A stretch of 64,000 nucleotides of DNA from Pararhizobium polonicum. Its GTDB lineage: Bacteria > Pseudomonadota > Alphaproteobacteria > Rhizobiales > Rhizobiaceae. Made by a program: the position numbers and the translations under genes. Under the pieces are notes generated by a model. The model had not been told where the DNA came from. It saw only the letters and a list, made by a program, of their open reading frames with translations, and ran no database searches. The stretch is from positions 62,001-126,000 of the forward strand of contig NZ_LGLV01000020.1 in the NCBI RefSeq assembly GCF_001687365.1. Direction: 5' to 3'. Positions within the stretch are counted from its first letter, which is position 1, and each line of letters opens with the position of its first letter. Below, one piece after another: positions 17,381 to 29,328 of the stretch.

Positions 17381-18454
17381 ATGAATTCCAGACTGAGGAT
17401 TGCCGTTGTTTTCGGCGGGCGCTCGACCGAGCACGACGTTTCCATTCTCTCTGCCAGCAATGTGCTCAAGGCGCTTGATCCCGCGAAATATGACGTCGTG
17501 CCCATTCTGATCACCCGCAGCGGACAATGGCGCGTCACGGAGTTTCTGGATGGAGCCATGCCGGACCCGATCCCGCAGGACGGGGACGAAATAGGCCTGG
17601 TGCCGGGCGGCCGCGGCCGCATTTTGGTCCTTCCCAAGAATGGTCCACCCCACGAACTGGCGCCGATCGATCTCCTGTTCCCGGTCCCGCACGGTCTGTA
17701 TGGCGAAGACGGTTCCATCCAGGGGCTTGCCGAGACGGCAATGGTGCCTTTTGCCGGATGTGGAATTCTGGGATCAGCGACGGCGATCGACAAGGATGTG
17801 GCAAAGCGCGTGATGAAGGAAGCCGGATTGCCCGTGGCGCGGTCCCGCACGGTTCGCCTTGGCGAGGTCCCGTCTTTCGAAGCGATAGCCCATGAGCTCG
17901 GTTTGCCGGTTTTCGTCAAACCGGCGCGATTGGGATCATCGGTCGGCGTCAGCAAGGTCCAGACGGCGGGCGAGTTGCAAGCGGCGCTGGCCGAAGGGTT
18001 CCGCCATGATCAAAAGGTTCTGGTCGAGGAATTCATTCAGGGACGCGAAATCGAATTCAGTATCCTCGAACAGGCCGACGGCGCGTTGCTGGCTTCTGTC
18101 CCCGGGGAAATCATCCCCGCTGAAAGCCATGGATTCTATACGTATGATGCAAAATATATCGACCCGGCCGGTGCTGCGCTGAGCATTCCCGCTGTACTGC
18201 CCGCCGAAGTCACGCAGAAACTTCAAGCCATGTCGAAGCAGGCCTTTCATGCCCTGGGCTGCGACGGCATGGCGCGCGTCGATTTCTTCGTGCGGGCCGA
18301 CATGAGCGTTGTGGTCAACGAGGTCAACACGATCCCCGGCTTCACCGACATCAGCATGTACGCCAAGGCTCTGGCAGCAAGCGGCATTGCCTATGCCGAT
18401 ATCATCGACCGTCTGATCGAACATGGTCTGGCGCGGGCAGGGCGGCAGACCTGA
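17381..18454 (+). CDS. ddlA: D-alanine--D-alanine ligase
   Basis: The protein has 357 residues, the long DdlA-type length rather than the roughly 308 residues of the DdlB in the dcw cell-wall cluster. It joins two D-alanines with ATP for peptidoglycan precursors. Signatures are VVFGGRSTEHDVS near the N-terminus, LFPVPHGLYGEDGSIQG, the ATP-grasp strand VFVKPARLGSSVGV, and the Mg-binding C-terminus VNEVNTIPGFTDISMY. Composition is slightly less GC-biased than neighbours, for example GATTGCCCGTG and ATATCATC runs. It has its own short intergenic region after the cckA terminator. It is probably a second ligase in the genome, since no other mur/fts gene is nearby. Confidence 0.93.
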   Translation: MNSRLRIAVVFGGRSTEHDVSILSASNVLKALDPAKYDVVPILITRSGQWRVTEFLDGAMPDPIPQDGDEIGLVPGGRGRILVLPKNGPPHELAPIDLLFPVPHGLYGEDGSIQGLAETAMVPFAGCGILGSATAIDKDVAKRVMKEAGLPVARSRTVRLGEVPSFEAIAHELGLPVFVKPARLGSSVGVSKVQTAGELQAALAEGFRHDQKVLVEEFIQGREIEFSILEQADGALLASVPGEIIPAESHGFYTYDAKYIDPAGAALSIPAVLPAEVTQKLQAMSKQAFHALGCDGMARVDFFVRADMSVVVNEVNTIPGFTDISMYAKALAASGIAYADIIDRLIEHGLARAGRQT

Positions 18455-18472
18455 TATTGCAGACCGGATGTT

Positions 18473-18505
18473 GCGGGGGCTGGCAGCCAGCCCCCGCCGT
18501 TTCCT
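18473..18505. terminator. Terminator between convergent ddl and psuG
   Basis: The perfect 11-bp stem GCGGGGGCTGG/CCAGCCCCCGC (18473-18483, 18487-18497) has a 3-nt loop and is followed on the plus strand by CGTTTCCTT. It lies between the two stop codons and probably serves ddl. Confidence 0.7.
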
Positions 18506-18520
18506 TCAGTGGTGTTGGTC

Positions 18521-19444
18521 TCAGACCAGCGCAACCGCGATCTCGGCAGCGAGCCGGGCATTGTTCTCGACCAGCGCGATATTGGTCTCGAGGCTGCGGC
18601 CGTCCGTCAGGCCGAAAATGCTGTCGAGCAGATAGGGGGTGACGGCCTTGCCGGAGATCTCGTCGCGTGCGGCATTGTCCAGCGCGCGGGTGATGTAGAT
18701 CTCCATTTCGTCGCGCGGGATTTCGCTCGCTTCAGGCACCGGATTGGCGATCAGCATGCCGCCGTCGACGCCGAGCAGGTCGCGCATCTTCTGGAAATTG
18801 GCGATCGCCGCCGGGCTGTTGAGCATCAGCGGGCTCTTCAGGCCGCTATCGCGCGACCAAAAGGCCGGGAAGATTTCGCTGTCATAGGTGACGACCGGTA
18901 CGCCGCGCGTTTCCAGCACTTCGAGCGTCTTGGGGATGTCGAGAATGGCCTTGGCGCCGGCGCAGACGACGATGACGCCGGTGCGCGCCAGTTCGTCGAG
19001 GTCGGCGGAAATATCAAAGCTCTCTTCGGCCTTGCGATGCACGCCGCCGATGCCGCCGGTGGCAAACACGCGGATCCCGGCGCGGGCAGCGGCGATCATG
19101 GTGGCGGCAACCGTGGTGGCGCCGGTGCGGCGCTCGGCGATCGCAAAGGCGAGATCGGCACGCGACAGCTTCATCGCGCCTTCCGTCTGCGCCAGCGCTT
19201 CCAGCTGCGCCTCTTCCAGGCCGATATGCAAGGTCCCGTCGATGACGGCGATGGTTGCCGGCACGGCGCCTTCCTCACGGATGATCGCCTCGACGCTGCG
19301 GGCCATGTTCAGATTGCCGGGGAAGGGCATACCATGGGTGATGATGGTCGATTCCAGCGCCACGATCGGTGCGCCACGCGCCTTGGCGGCCGCGACTTCG
19401 CTGGAATATTCCATCGGCAGAAGGGGGGAGAATGGCTTGGTCAT
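18521..19444 (-). CDS. psuG: Pseudouridine-5'-phosphate glycosidase
   Basis: The protein has 307 residues. ATG 19444 follows AAGGATC. PsuG reversibly splits pseudouridine 5'-phosphate into uracil and ribose 5-phosphate. The family is recognised by VALESTIITHGMPFPGNL near the N-terminus, with the conserved Glu, and by IAVIDGTLHIGL, KLSRADLAFAI, TTVAATMIAA, FATGGIGGVHR, and FWSRDSG. It follows the kinase gene psuK by 31 nt in the same operon, so the pair encodes complete pseudouridine salvage and catabolism. Confidence 0.95.
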   Translation of the reverse strand: MTKPFSPLLPMEYSSEVAAAKARGAPIVALESTIITHGMPFPGNLNMARSVEAIIREEGAVPATIAVIDGTLHIGLEEAQLEALAQTEGAMKLSRADLAFAIAERRTGATTVAATMIAAARAGIRVFATGGIGGVHRKAEESFDISADLDELARTGVIVVCAGAKAILDIPKTLEVLETRGVPVVTYDSEIFPAFWSRDSGLKSPLMLNSPAAIANFQKMRDLLGVDGGMLIANPVPEASEIPRDEMEIYITRALDNAARDEISGKAVTPYLLDSIFGLTDGRSLETNIALVENNARLAAEIAVALV

Positions 19445-19475
19445 CGCGGATCCTTTTTAGCTTTTTAAGGCGCGT

Positions 19476-20423
19476 TCATGACAGGATTTCGGCCGGCGGC
19501 ACAAGTCGAATTGCTTCTTCCAGCATCCCCAGCGACATTTTTTCCGATACGGCCAGCGGCGAACGCACGGTGATACCGGCTGCGGCGACCCCGCAGCGAA
19601 GGCACAGATCCAGCGGCTCGCCACGCAGAAATGCCGACAGGAACCCGGCGGCAAGCGCGTCGCCGGCGCCTGTGACGTCGCCGAGCGTATCGAGCGTGGG
19701 CGGTGCCACCGTCACGGTCTGCCCGCCTTGAAAGGCGATCGCCGGTTTGCCACCGCGGGTGATGACGCCGCCGGAAAGCCCGGCTGCCCGCAGCAGAGCG
19801 GGCCACTCTGCCGCATCGGCCCCGTCGCTCCCCGTCAGCGCCCGCGCCTCGGCCTCGTTCATGAACAGAAAGCTCAGCCCGGAGAGGCTGGCGGCAAGCC
19901 GCACGACCTTTGCCGGTGAAATGGCGATGGCGGCCACCGGCTTTGATTCCTGCGTGGCGCGGCCGATCAGGCTGGCGAGCGTCTCTTGCGGCAGGTTGGC
20001 ATCGGTGACGATAAGGTCGCTTTCCGAGACGATCTCGCGCATTGCCCGCTGCTGCAATCGCCGCGGCGAAAACAGCCGGTAGAGATCCATGTCGGCCAGC
20101 GCGATCACCAGATTGCCGTCATTTTCGAGAATGGCCGTGTAACTCGGCGTCTGGCGATCGAGAAAGATGAAGGGGCAATCGATGACGCCGGCCGCCGTGG
20201 CGGCAAGGGCGACAGTTTCGCCGGCCGCGTCCCCGCCGCGCGGGCTGATCATCCGGACCTCAAGCCCGAGCCGCGCCAGATTGCGGGCGGCATTGAAGCC
20301 GCCGCCGCCGGCCTCCTCGAACCACGTTCCCGGATTGCTCGATCCCGGCGCCGTCACACCCGAAATGCGTGCGCGGCGGTCGATATGCGCGCCGCCGAAG
20401 ATGGAAACAGTTCTGCCCGTCAT
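19476..20423 (-). CDS. psuK: PfkB-family carbohydrate kinase, probable pseudouridine kinase
   Basis: The protein has 315 residues from ATG 20423 (MTGRTVSIFGGAHIDRR), with GGGAAA upstream; the open frame extends further but is unlikely to be translated. PfkB signature 1 is GGGGFNAARNLARLG and signature 2 is DVTGAGDALAAGF, with the catalytic Asp. The position directly before psuG indicates phosphorylation of pseudouridine to its 5'-phosphate. By sequence alone another nucleoside or sugar kinase would be possible. Divergent from recA. Confidence 0.9.
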   Translation of the reverse strand: MTGRTVSIFGGAHIDRRARISGVTAPGSSNPGTWFEEAGGGGFNAARNLARLGLEVRMISPRGGDAAGETVALAATAAGVIDCPFIFLDRQTPSYTAILENDGNLVIALADMDLYRLFSPRRLQQRAMREIVSESDLIVTDANLPQETLASLIGRATQESKPVAAIAISPAKVVRLAASLSGLSFLFMNEAEARALTGSDGADAAEWPALLRAAGLSGGVITRGGKPAIAFQGGQTVTVAPPTLDTLGDVTGAGDALAAGFLSAFLRGEPLDLCLRCGVAAAGITVRSPLAVSEKMSLGMLEEAIRLVPPAEILS

Positions 20424-20574
20424 GCGATTTCCCGTGTGTCTCTGCCCGGCGATTCGTTCCGCAGTTCCTGCGGCGCCCGTCTTGAAGCGTTCGTTTCCCT
20501 TGGCATCGAAGGACCCGGAACAAGGAAAGAACACTCCACGTTTTATGTCGAAAATTCAGGTGTATAGATAGTTC

Positions 20575-20603
20575 TTGCAAAACGAGAACAAAAAGTGTAC
20601 ATA
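20575..20603 (+). promoter_or_regulatory. recA promoter with embedded SOS (LexA) box
   Basis: The -35 TTGCAA (20575-20580) and -10 TACATA (20598-20603) have a 17-bp spacer. Inside lies GAAC-N7-GTAC (20586-20600), one base from the alphaproteobacterial LexA box GAAC-N7-GAAC, and its second half overlaps the -10. This is the expected position for repression by LexA. A GTTC at 20571-20574 gives an additional inverted arrangement with the GAAC. A second possible promoter of extracytoplasmic-sigma type lies upstream (20517-20542). Confidence 0.62.
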
Positions 20604-20659
20604 GCTTTCATCGGCGGCTTCATTGCCTCAACAGCTTCCATAACCTAAAGGTGGATCAC

Positions 20660-21751
<1,092 letters not shown>

Positions 21752-21778
21752 GATCAACTGATTTTTCGCCCGTCTTTG

Positions 21779-21813
21779 CCGGCTGCTCCTTCAAGGGCAG
21801 CCGGTTTTCTTTT
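21779..21813 (+). terminator. Terminator of recA
   Basis: The 8-bp stem CCGGCTGC/GCAGCCGG (21779-21786, 21797-21804) is followed by TTTTCTTTT, 28 nt past the recA stop. Confidence 0.88.
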
Positions 21814-21976
21814 GCCCGCTGGACAGGGGTTGAGCCGGACGATAAAAGCCTGTGTTCCAATTGGGCGGGAGAGGATCGGCGGATGTCCGGTGATCCGCGA
21901 TTTTCAAGAGTTTTCCGGTTCGCGGTTCGGCCAGGCCATGCTGCGGACGGTTCGATGCAAGAGATAAGGGCGCAAT

Positions 21977-24640
<2,664 letters not shown>

Positions 24641-24671
24641 TCCGGCTTCCCGTTCATTGCTTATCCTTGAC

Positions 24672-24699
24672 AAACCGGGCTGAAAGGTCCGGTTTTTCT
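24672..24699 (+). terminator. Terminator of alaS
   Basis: The 7-bp stem AAACCGG/CCGGTTT (24672-24678, 24689-24695) runs into TTTTTCTT. Confidence 0.75.
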
Positions 24700-24807
24700 T
24701 TGGCCAATTCCGTTTCCCCGTGTTCAAATCGGCTGGCGCCAACTCCGCAGGATTTGTCAAATCCAGCTGTGGTTCTGTCCGGTTGTTCGGCTTGCATGAG
24801 GATCGGC

Positions 24808-25659
24808 ATGAGGGAAGACAGCATCTGGGCGGTTTACGAGCAGCGACTGCGGCGCGTATCGGCCTATATTCACGATCACCTGGACGAGGAGCTCGATCTT
24901 GATCGGCTCTCCGACATTGCCTGCCTGTCGCCGCACCACTGGCACCGGATCTACCGGGCCGTGCACGGCGAGACGTTGGCGGCGACCGTCAAGCGGCTGA
25001 GGCTGCACCGGGCGGCGGGCGATCTGGTGCGCACGACCCTTTCTGTCGAGGAGATCGCAAGACGGACCGGCTACCCCAATCTGCAATCCTTCAACCGGAT
25101 TTTCAAATCGGTGTTCGGCATGCCGCCGGCCCGTTACCGGAGAGAGGGCAGCCACACGGTCTTTCAATCGGCAAACGGAAAAGGACTTGGCGAAATGTAC
25201 GATGTCACGATGACAACGATTGCCCCGCGCGAACTGGTCGGGGTCAGCCATACCGGCTCCTATATGGGGATCGGCCGGGCTTTCGAAACTCTGGGCGGCA
25301 CGCTCCAGGCGCGCCGGCTCTATAGGCCTGAAATGAAGATGGTCGGCGTCTATCTCGATGATCCGGATCTGGTGGCGGAAGACAAGCTGCGCTCGTTTGC
25401 CTGTGTGACGCAGGGCGGGGATATTCCGGCGGAAGCGCCACTGGTTCACCGGCATCTCGATGGCGGTGACTATGCCGTTCTCCGCCACAAGGGGCCTTAT
25501 GCGGATATGCACAAGGCCTATCAATGGCTCTACGGCCAATGGTTGCCGCAGTCGGGCCGCGAAGTGCGCGATACGGTGATGTTCGAGGAATATATCAACA
25601 ATCCACGCGACGCTGCACCGACGGAGCTGCTGACGGACATCTACCTGCCGCTGAAATAG
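24808..25659 (+). CDS. AraC-family regulator with C-terminal GyrI-like ligand domain
   Basis: The protein has 283 residues from ATG 24808, with GAGGA about 6 nt upstream; ATG 24796 is an alternative. Residues about 10-115 hold the two helix-turn-helix units of AraC/XylS proteins (DLDRLSDIACLSPHHWHRIYR and SVEEIARRTGYPNLQSFNRIFK, ending in FGMPPARYR). Residues about 130-283 are a GyrI/SbmC-like domain (MTTIAPRELVGVSHTGSY, YAVLRHKGPYADM, TDIYLPLK), which binds small amphipathic drugs in proteins such as Rob and BmrR. It is probably a drug- or stress-responsive transcription regulator; no target operon is adjacent. Confidence 0.88.
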   Translation: MREDSIWAVYEQRLRRVSAYIHDHLDEELDLDRLSDIACLSPHHWHRIYRAVHGETLAATVKRLRLHRAAGDLVRTTLSVEEIARRTGYPNLQSFNRIFKSVFGMPPARYRREGSHTVFQSANGKGLGEMYDVTMTTIAPRELVGVSHTGSYMGIGRAFETLGGTLQARRLYRPEMKMVGVYLDDPDLVAEDKLRSFACVTQGGDIPAEAPLVHRHLDGGDYAVLRHKGPYADMHKAYQWLYGQWLPQSGREVRDTVMFEEYINNPRDAAPTELLTDIYLPLK

Positions 25660-25670
25660 CGCGTTTTCCT

Positions 25671-25702
25671 CGCGCCCGGAGGATTTCACTTAGCCGGGCG
25701 CG
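25671..25702. repeat. GC-rich inverted repeat after the AraC/GyrI-like gene
   Basis: The 9-bp arms CGCGCCCGG/CCGGGCGCG (25671-25679, 25694-25702) are followed by six A rather than T on the plus strand. There is no T-tract on the minus strand either. It could be a Rho-dependent or transcript-stabilising hairpin between convergent genes. Confidence 0.5.
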
Positions 25703-25751
25703 AAAAAATCATAAGCCGGCTCAGTGAATTGGCCGATTTGCCGGCTGGCGT

Positions 25752-26519
25752 TCATGGGAGTTCCTTACCGAGACCCCAGTGTGCAAGCCCCTCGATCACG
25801 CCATCCGCCATGTGGCCGCCGGCAAGATAGGTATCCGGTCTGTCCTTGGCGATGGCTTTCAGCTCCGGCAGGGCATTGCCGACGACGATGCCACGCACGC
25901 CGGGCAGCTCGAACATGCTGCGATCGTTGTTGGTATCGCCGGCGACCACGACATCGTCGTGCGAGAGGCCGAGCTGACGGCAGAGCCAGGAGAGTGCGGC
26001 ACCCTTGTCGACGCCATCCGGCAGGATGTCGAGATCGCGATTGCTGGAATAGACGAGACGGGCTGCAATCCCGGCACTCGCCAGCCTTTCCTCGATGGCC
26101 GACAGCATTGCGGCATCGGCGTCGTGCAGATACCAGCTGGATTTCTGCGCATGCTGATAGGCATCCGGCTGCACGGTGATTTCGGTGAGATCGGAGAGCG
26201 CAACGGCAATCCGTTCGCGATCAAAACCGGCGACAATGGAGCGGGAATAGAGTTCCGCATGGGACGGCTGCTTCTCGTGGTAGAGCATCGTGCCGACGCC
26301 GCCGATATAGATATCCGGTTTCGGCAGGGCCGTTGTGGCGATGAAGGCCTTCTGGTCGTCGATCAGCCTGCCGCTGTTGAGCACCAGCAATGGTCGAGTA
26401 TCCGCCGGCAGGTTCTGCCACATCGCGCGAAAGCGGGCCTCCGCGTCCCTGTTTCCGGCCAACGTGCCATCGATATCGCTGCAGAACAGCCGGACGCGCC
26501 TCAATCTCCGTCCGTCCAT
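25752..26519 (-). CDS. mfppB: Mannosylfructose-phosphate phosphatase (HAD family, sucrose-phosphatase type)
   Basis: The protein has 255 residues from ATG 26519; ATG 26531 is also possible and gives a longer overlap with mfpsA. HAD motif I is SDIDGTLAG with the nucleophile Asp, motif II is VLNSGR, the conserved Lys is in DKGAALSWL, and motif IV is VVVAGDTNNDRSMFEL. The family includes sucrose-6F-phosphate phosphatases. It overlaps the 3' end of the synthase gene, the arrangement of the Agrobacterium mannosylfructose operon, so it most likely dephosphorylates mannosylfructose phosphate to the osmolyte mannosylfructose. A sucrose-phosphate phosphatase role is the alternative. Confidence 0.83.
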   Translation of the reverse strand: MDGRRLRRVRLFCSDIDGTLAGNRDAEARFRAMWQNLPADTRPLLVLNSGRLIDDQKAFIATTALPKPDIYIGGVGTMLYHEKQPSHAELYSRSIVAGFDRERIAVALSDLTEITVQPDAYQHAQKSSWYLHDADAAMLSAIEERLASAGIAARLVYSSNRDLDILPDGVDKGAALSWLCRQLGLSHDDVVVAGDTNNDRSMFELPGVRGIVVGNALPELKAIAKDRPDTYLAGGHMADGVIEGLAHWGLGKELP

Positions 26520-27841
26520 GGTTCTGCCCATTCGTTGTCATCGATCGCCTGCGGCATTGGCCGTCCCTCGACGACACCGATCAGCTGTTGGGCGATACCG
26601 GTCCAGGTGAACAGGCTGCGCGCCTTGTGGGCGCCCATGCGCGACAGGCGGCCATAGAGCCGTTCGTGCTTCAGCGGCTTCATCATGGTGATACCGAGAT
26701 CATATTTGTCGAAAGGATCGGCAAACAGCGCGTGCCGCCCATAGCTGACGGCGCGGAACAGCCCGCCATGGATGGTGATGATAGTGGGGGTGCCGCTGGC
26801 CATGGCTTCGATCGCCGTCATGCCGAACGGTTCGTAGCGGCTCGACAGCACGAAGATATCGGCTGCACGGTAGAAATCTGGCAGATCGTCGTCGGCCACG
26901 AACCCGGAAAAGACGACCTTGTCGTTAAGCCCGAGCGAGGCGACGCGTTCCTTCAGTTCAGCGAGAATTCCCGCTTCCTGCGGATCCATGTTTTCGCCGC
27001 CGACAGCGAGGTGAAGCCGCGCCTCCGGCTCGCGTTCGGCCAGCACCGAAAAGCCGTCGATCAGCAGGTCATACCCCTTGTTGGTGGCAAGCCGTCCCAT
27101 CGCCATCACCACCTTGCCTTCGAAGCCGAAGCGCTGGCGGGCCATGTCGCGCGTTGCCTTGGAAACGGGGAAGAAACGGTTGTCGTCGTAACCCGGCGGG
27201 ATCATGTGCACCCGGTCGCGCGGCAGATTGTAATCGTCGACGAGCATCTCCACCTGGATCGGCGTGGTGGCGATGACCATGCTGCAGGAGCGGTAGATGA
27301 TCAGTTCGTGCTTGACGCGTTCGGAGAAGTTGAATTCCTTGTCGAACTCGGCGGCCTTGTCCGGATAATCGGTTTCCATCTGCCGCTTTTTCCACAGGCC
27401 AAGCGAATGCGGCGTGTGGATATGCGTGACGCCAAGGGCTTCCGACATGCGCTGTCCTGCAATGCCGGCATCCCAGTAGTGGCTGTTGATCAGCGTGTAG
27501 GTGAAATTGTTCTTGCGAACGAAACGGACGGCATTTTCGCACCATTCCATCAGGTGCTTGTAGAGATATTCCTTCGGAATGAAGTCGTTGCCGCCGCAGG
27601 GGATACGGATGACGCGAACGCGGTCATCGATTTCATCGAACTCCGGCTGGTCCTCGAAGCGGCGGGTGTAGATATCGACCTGATGGCCGAGCAGCGCCAG
27701 CTTGCGGGCAAGCTCGATGACGTAGACGACCTGGCCGCCGGTATCGGCGGCACCAAGCGGCGGTTCCGCGGCGACATATCCATGGGTGGAGACGAGGGCG
27801 ATGCGCGGAAGATGCGAATTCTTGTCGGTGGAAACGGTCAT
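26501..27841 (-). CDS. mfpsA: Mannosylfructose-phosphate synthase (GT4 glycosyltransferase)
   Basis: The protein has 446 residues from ATG 27841 (MTVSTDKNSHLPR); the frame continues upstream without a better start. It is a sucrose-phosphate-synthase-like GT4 retaining transferase. LGAADTGGQVVYVIELARKL is the N-terminal acceptor loop, INSHYWDAG and HTPHSLG line the active site, and SSRYEPFGMTAIEAMASGTP is the C-terminal donor-binding motif with the E-x7-E pair. The sequence closely matches what I remember of the Agrobacterium enzyme that uses GDP-mannose and fructose 6-phosphate, including the N-terminus and WAEPW...DGD end. The downstream phosphatase completes the pathway. Classical sucrose-phosphate synthase is the alternative reading. 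Confidence 0.86.
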   Translation of the reverse strand: MTVSTDKNSHLPRIALVSTHGYVAAEPPLGAADTGGQVVYVIELARKLALLGHQVDIYTRRFEDQPEFDEIDDRVRVIRIPCGGNDFIPKEYLYKHLMEWCENAVRFVRKNNFTYTLINSHYWDAGIAGQRMSEALGVTHIHTPHSLGLWKKRQMETDYPDKAAEFDKEFNFSERVKHELIIYRSCSMVIATTPIQVEMLVDDYNLPRDRVHMIPPGYDDNRFFPVSKATRDMARQRFGFEGKVVMAMGRLATNKGYDLLIDGFSVLAEREPEARLHLAVGGENMDPQEAGILAELKERVASLGLNDKVVFSGFVADDDLPDFYRAADIFVLSSRYEPFGMTAIEAMASGTPTIITIHGGLFRAVSYGRHALFADPFDKYDLGITMMKPLKHERLYGRLSRMGAHKARSLFTWTGIAQQLIGVVEGRPMPQAIDDNEWAEPWTDGD

Positions 27842-27937
27842 GTATGAGTGTTCACGATCTTTTTGAGAGGTGAAGCATGCAGTGCAACATGCGGAGGGTT
27901 CATATCGCGAACGACCGGGAGCGGAAAAGGTTCCAAT

Positions 27938-27963
27938 AAAAAAACCCGGCACGAGGCCGGGTT
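27938..27963 (-). terminator. Terminator of icd
   Basis: On the minus strand the 8-bp stem AACCCGGC/GCCGGGTT is followed by a run of T (the complement of 27938-27944). It lies 24 nt after the icd stop codon. Confidence 0.9.
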
Positions 27964-27987
27964 CGTCAGGTCAGCGGTTTATTCTGC

Positions 27988-29202
27988 TTACGCAGCCATC
28001 GCCTTGCGCAGGTTTTCGTCGATCTTGTCGAGGAAGCCTGTGGTCGAGAGCCACGGCTGGTCGGGGCCGATCAGCAGCGCCAGGTCCTTGGTCATGAAGC
28101 CGCTCTCGACCGTATCGACGCAGACCTTTTCCAGCGTGTCGGCAAACTTTGCCAGTTCGGCATTGTCGTCCAGCTTGGCGCGGTGGGCGAGGCCACGGGT
28201 CCAGGCGAAGATCGAGGCGATCGAGTTGGTCGAGGTTTCCTCGCCCTTCTGGTGCTGGCGGTAGTGACGCGTGACTGTGCCGTGGGCGGCTTCGGCTTCC
28301 ACAGTCTGGCCGTCCGGCGTCATCAGAACCGAGGTCATCAGGCCGAGCGAGCCGAAGCCCTGCGCGACGATGTCGGACTGGACGTCACCGTCGTAGTTCT
28401 TGCAGGCCCAGACATAGCCGCCGGACCATTTCAGCGCCGAAGCGACCATGTCGTCGATCAGGCGGTGTTCGTACCAGAGCTTGGCTGCCTTGAACTTATC
28501 GGCGAATTCTTCGTCGAACACCTTCTGGAAGATATCCTTGAAGCGGCCGTCATAGACCTTGAGGATGGTGTTCTTGGTCGAAAGATAGACCGGAACGTTG
28601 CGCTGCAGGCCGTAGTTCAGTGAGGCGCGGGCGAAATCGGTGATCGATTCGTCAAGGTTGTACATGCCCATGGCAACGCCGGCTGCCGGTGCGTCATAGA
28701 CTTCGTGTTCGATTTCCGTGCCGTCCTCGCCGACGAACTTCATCGTCAGCTTGCCCTTGCCGGGGAACTTGAAATCGGTGGCGCGGTACTGGTCGCCGAA
28801 AGCGTGGCGGCCGACGATGATCGGCTTGGTCCAGCCGGGAACGAGGCGTGGCACGTTCTTGCAGATGATCGGCTCGCGGAAGATGACGCCGCCGAGGATG
28901 TTGCGGATCGTGCCGTTCGGCGACTTCCACATCTTCTTCAGGCCGAATTCCTCGACGCGCTGCTCGTCCGGCGTGATCGTGGCGCACTTGACGCCGACGC
29001 CGTGCTTCTTGATGGCGTTGGCGGAATCGATCGTTACCTGGTCGTTCGTCGCATCGCGATTTTCCATGCCAAGGTCGTAATATTCCAGATCGATATCCAG
29101 ATAGGGATGGATCAGCTTTTCCTTGATGAACTGCCAGATGATGCGGGTCATTTCATCGCCGTCGAGCTCGACGACCGGATTGGCGACCTTGATCTTTGTC
29201 AT
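27988..29202 (-). CDS. icd: NADP-dependent isocitrate dehydrogenase
   Basis: The protein has 404 residues, the homodimeric, eukaryote-like NADP-IDH subfamily found in rhizobia. It oxidatively decarboxylates isocitrate to 2-oxoglutarate in the TCA cycle. Conserved parts are [29 protein letters not shown] with the phosphate-loop Ser, [35 protein letters not shown] with the Mg-binding Asp, and [13 protein letters not shown] for the adenine site. It is monocistronic with its own terminator. A weak promoter candidate lies about 50 nt upstream. Confidence 0.97.
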   Translation of the reverse strand: MTKIKVANPVVELDGDEMTRIIWQFIKEKLIHPYLDIDLEYYDLGMENRDATNDQVTIDSANAIKKHGVGVKCATITPDEQRVEEFGLKKMWKSPNGTIRNILGGVIFREPIICKNVPRLVPGWTKPIIVGRHAFGDQYRATDFKFPGKGKLTMKFVGEDGTEIEHEVYDAPAAGVAMGMYNLDESITDFARASLNYGLQRNVPVYLSTKNTILKVYDGRFKDIFQKVFDEEFADKFKAAKLWYEHRLIDDMVASALKWSGGYVWACKNYDGDVQSDIVAQGFGSLGLMTSVLMTPDGQTVEAEAAHGTVTRHYRQHQKGEETSTNSIASIFAWTRGLAHRAKLDDNAELAKFADTLEKVCVDTVESGFMTKDLALLIGPDQPWLSTTGFLDKIDENLRKAMAA

Positions 29203-29247
29203 GTTGCAAACCTCTGCATGGGGTTGGACGAAAAACGGGGTTGGGCC

Positions 29248-29275
29248 CCTATAGCATCCAGTTCCCGGCAGGCAA
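29248..29275 (-). promoter_or_regulatory. Possible promoter of icd
   Basis: On the minus strand TTGCCT (29275-29270) and TATAGG (29253-29248) are separated by 16 bp. This would start transcription about 40 nt before the icd ATG. The match to sigma-70 boxes is moderate. Confidence 0.4.
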
Positions 29276-29328
29276 AGGCATACAGTGCAGGAATCGGCAG
29301 GGGGGTGGCGTCGTCGGCAAAAGCGGGT

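Noticed and set aside
14464-17955. Very long open frame (1163 codons) on the minus strand
   Set aside because: It is antisense to cckA and the start of ddl; the sense frame has full kinase and receiver motifs, and the antisense translation is an Arg/Gly/His-rich low-quality sequence.
25671-25702. Rho-independent terminator
   Set aside because: The stem is strong, but it is followed by A rather than T on the plus strand and lacks a T-tract on the minus strand, so it is listed as an inverted repeat only.
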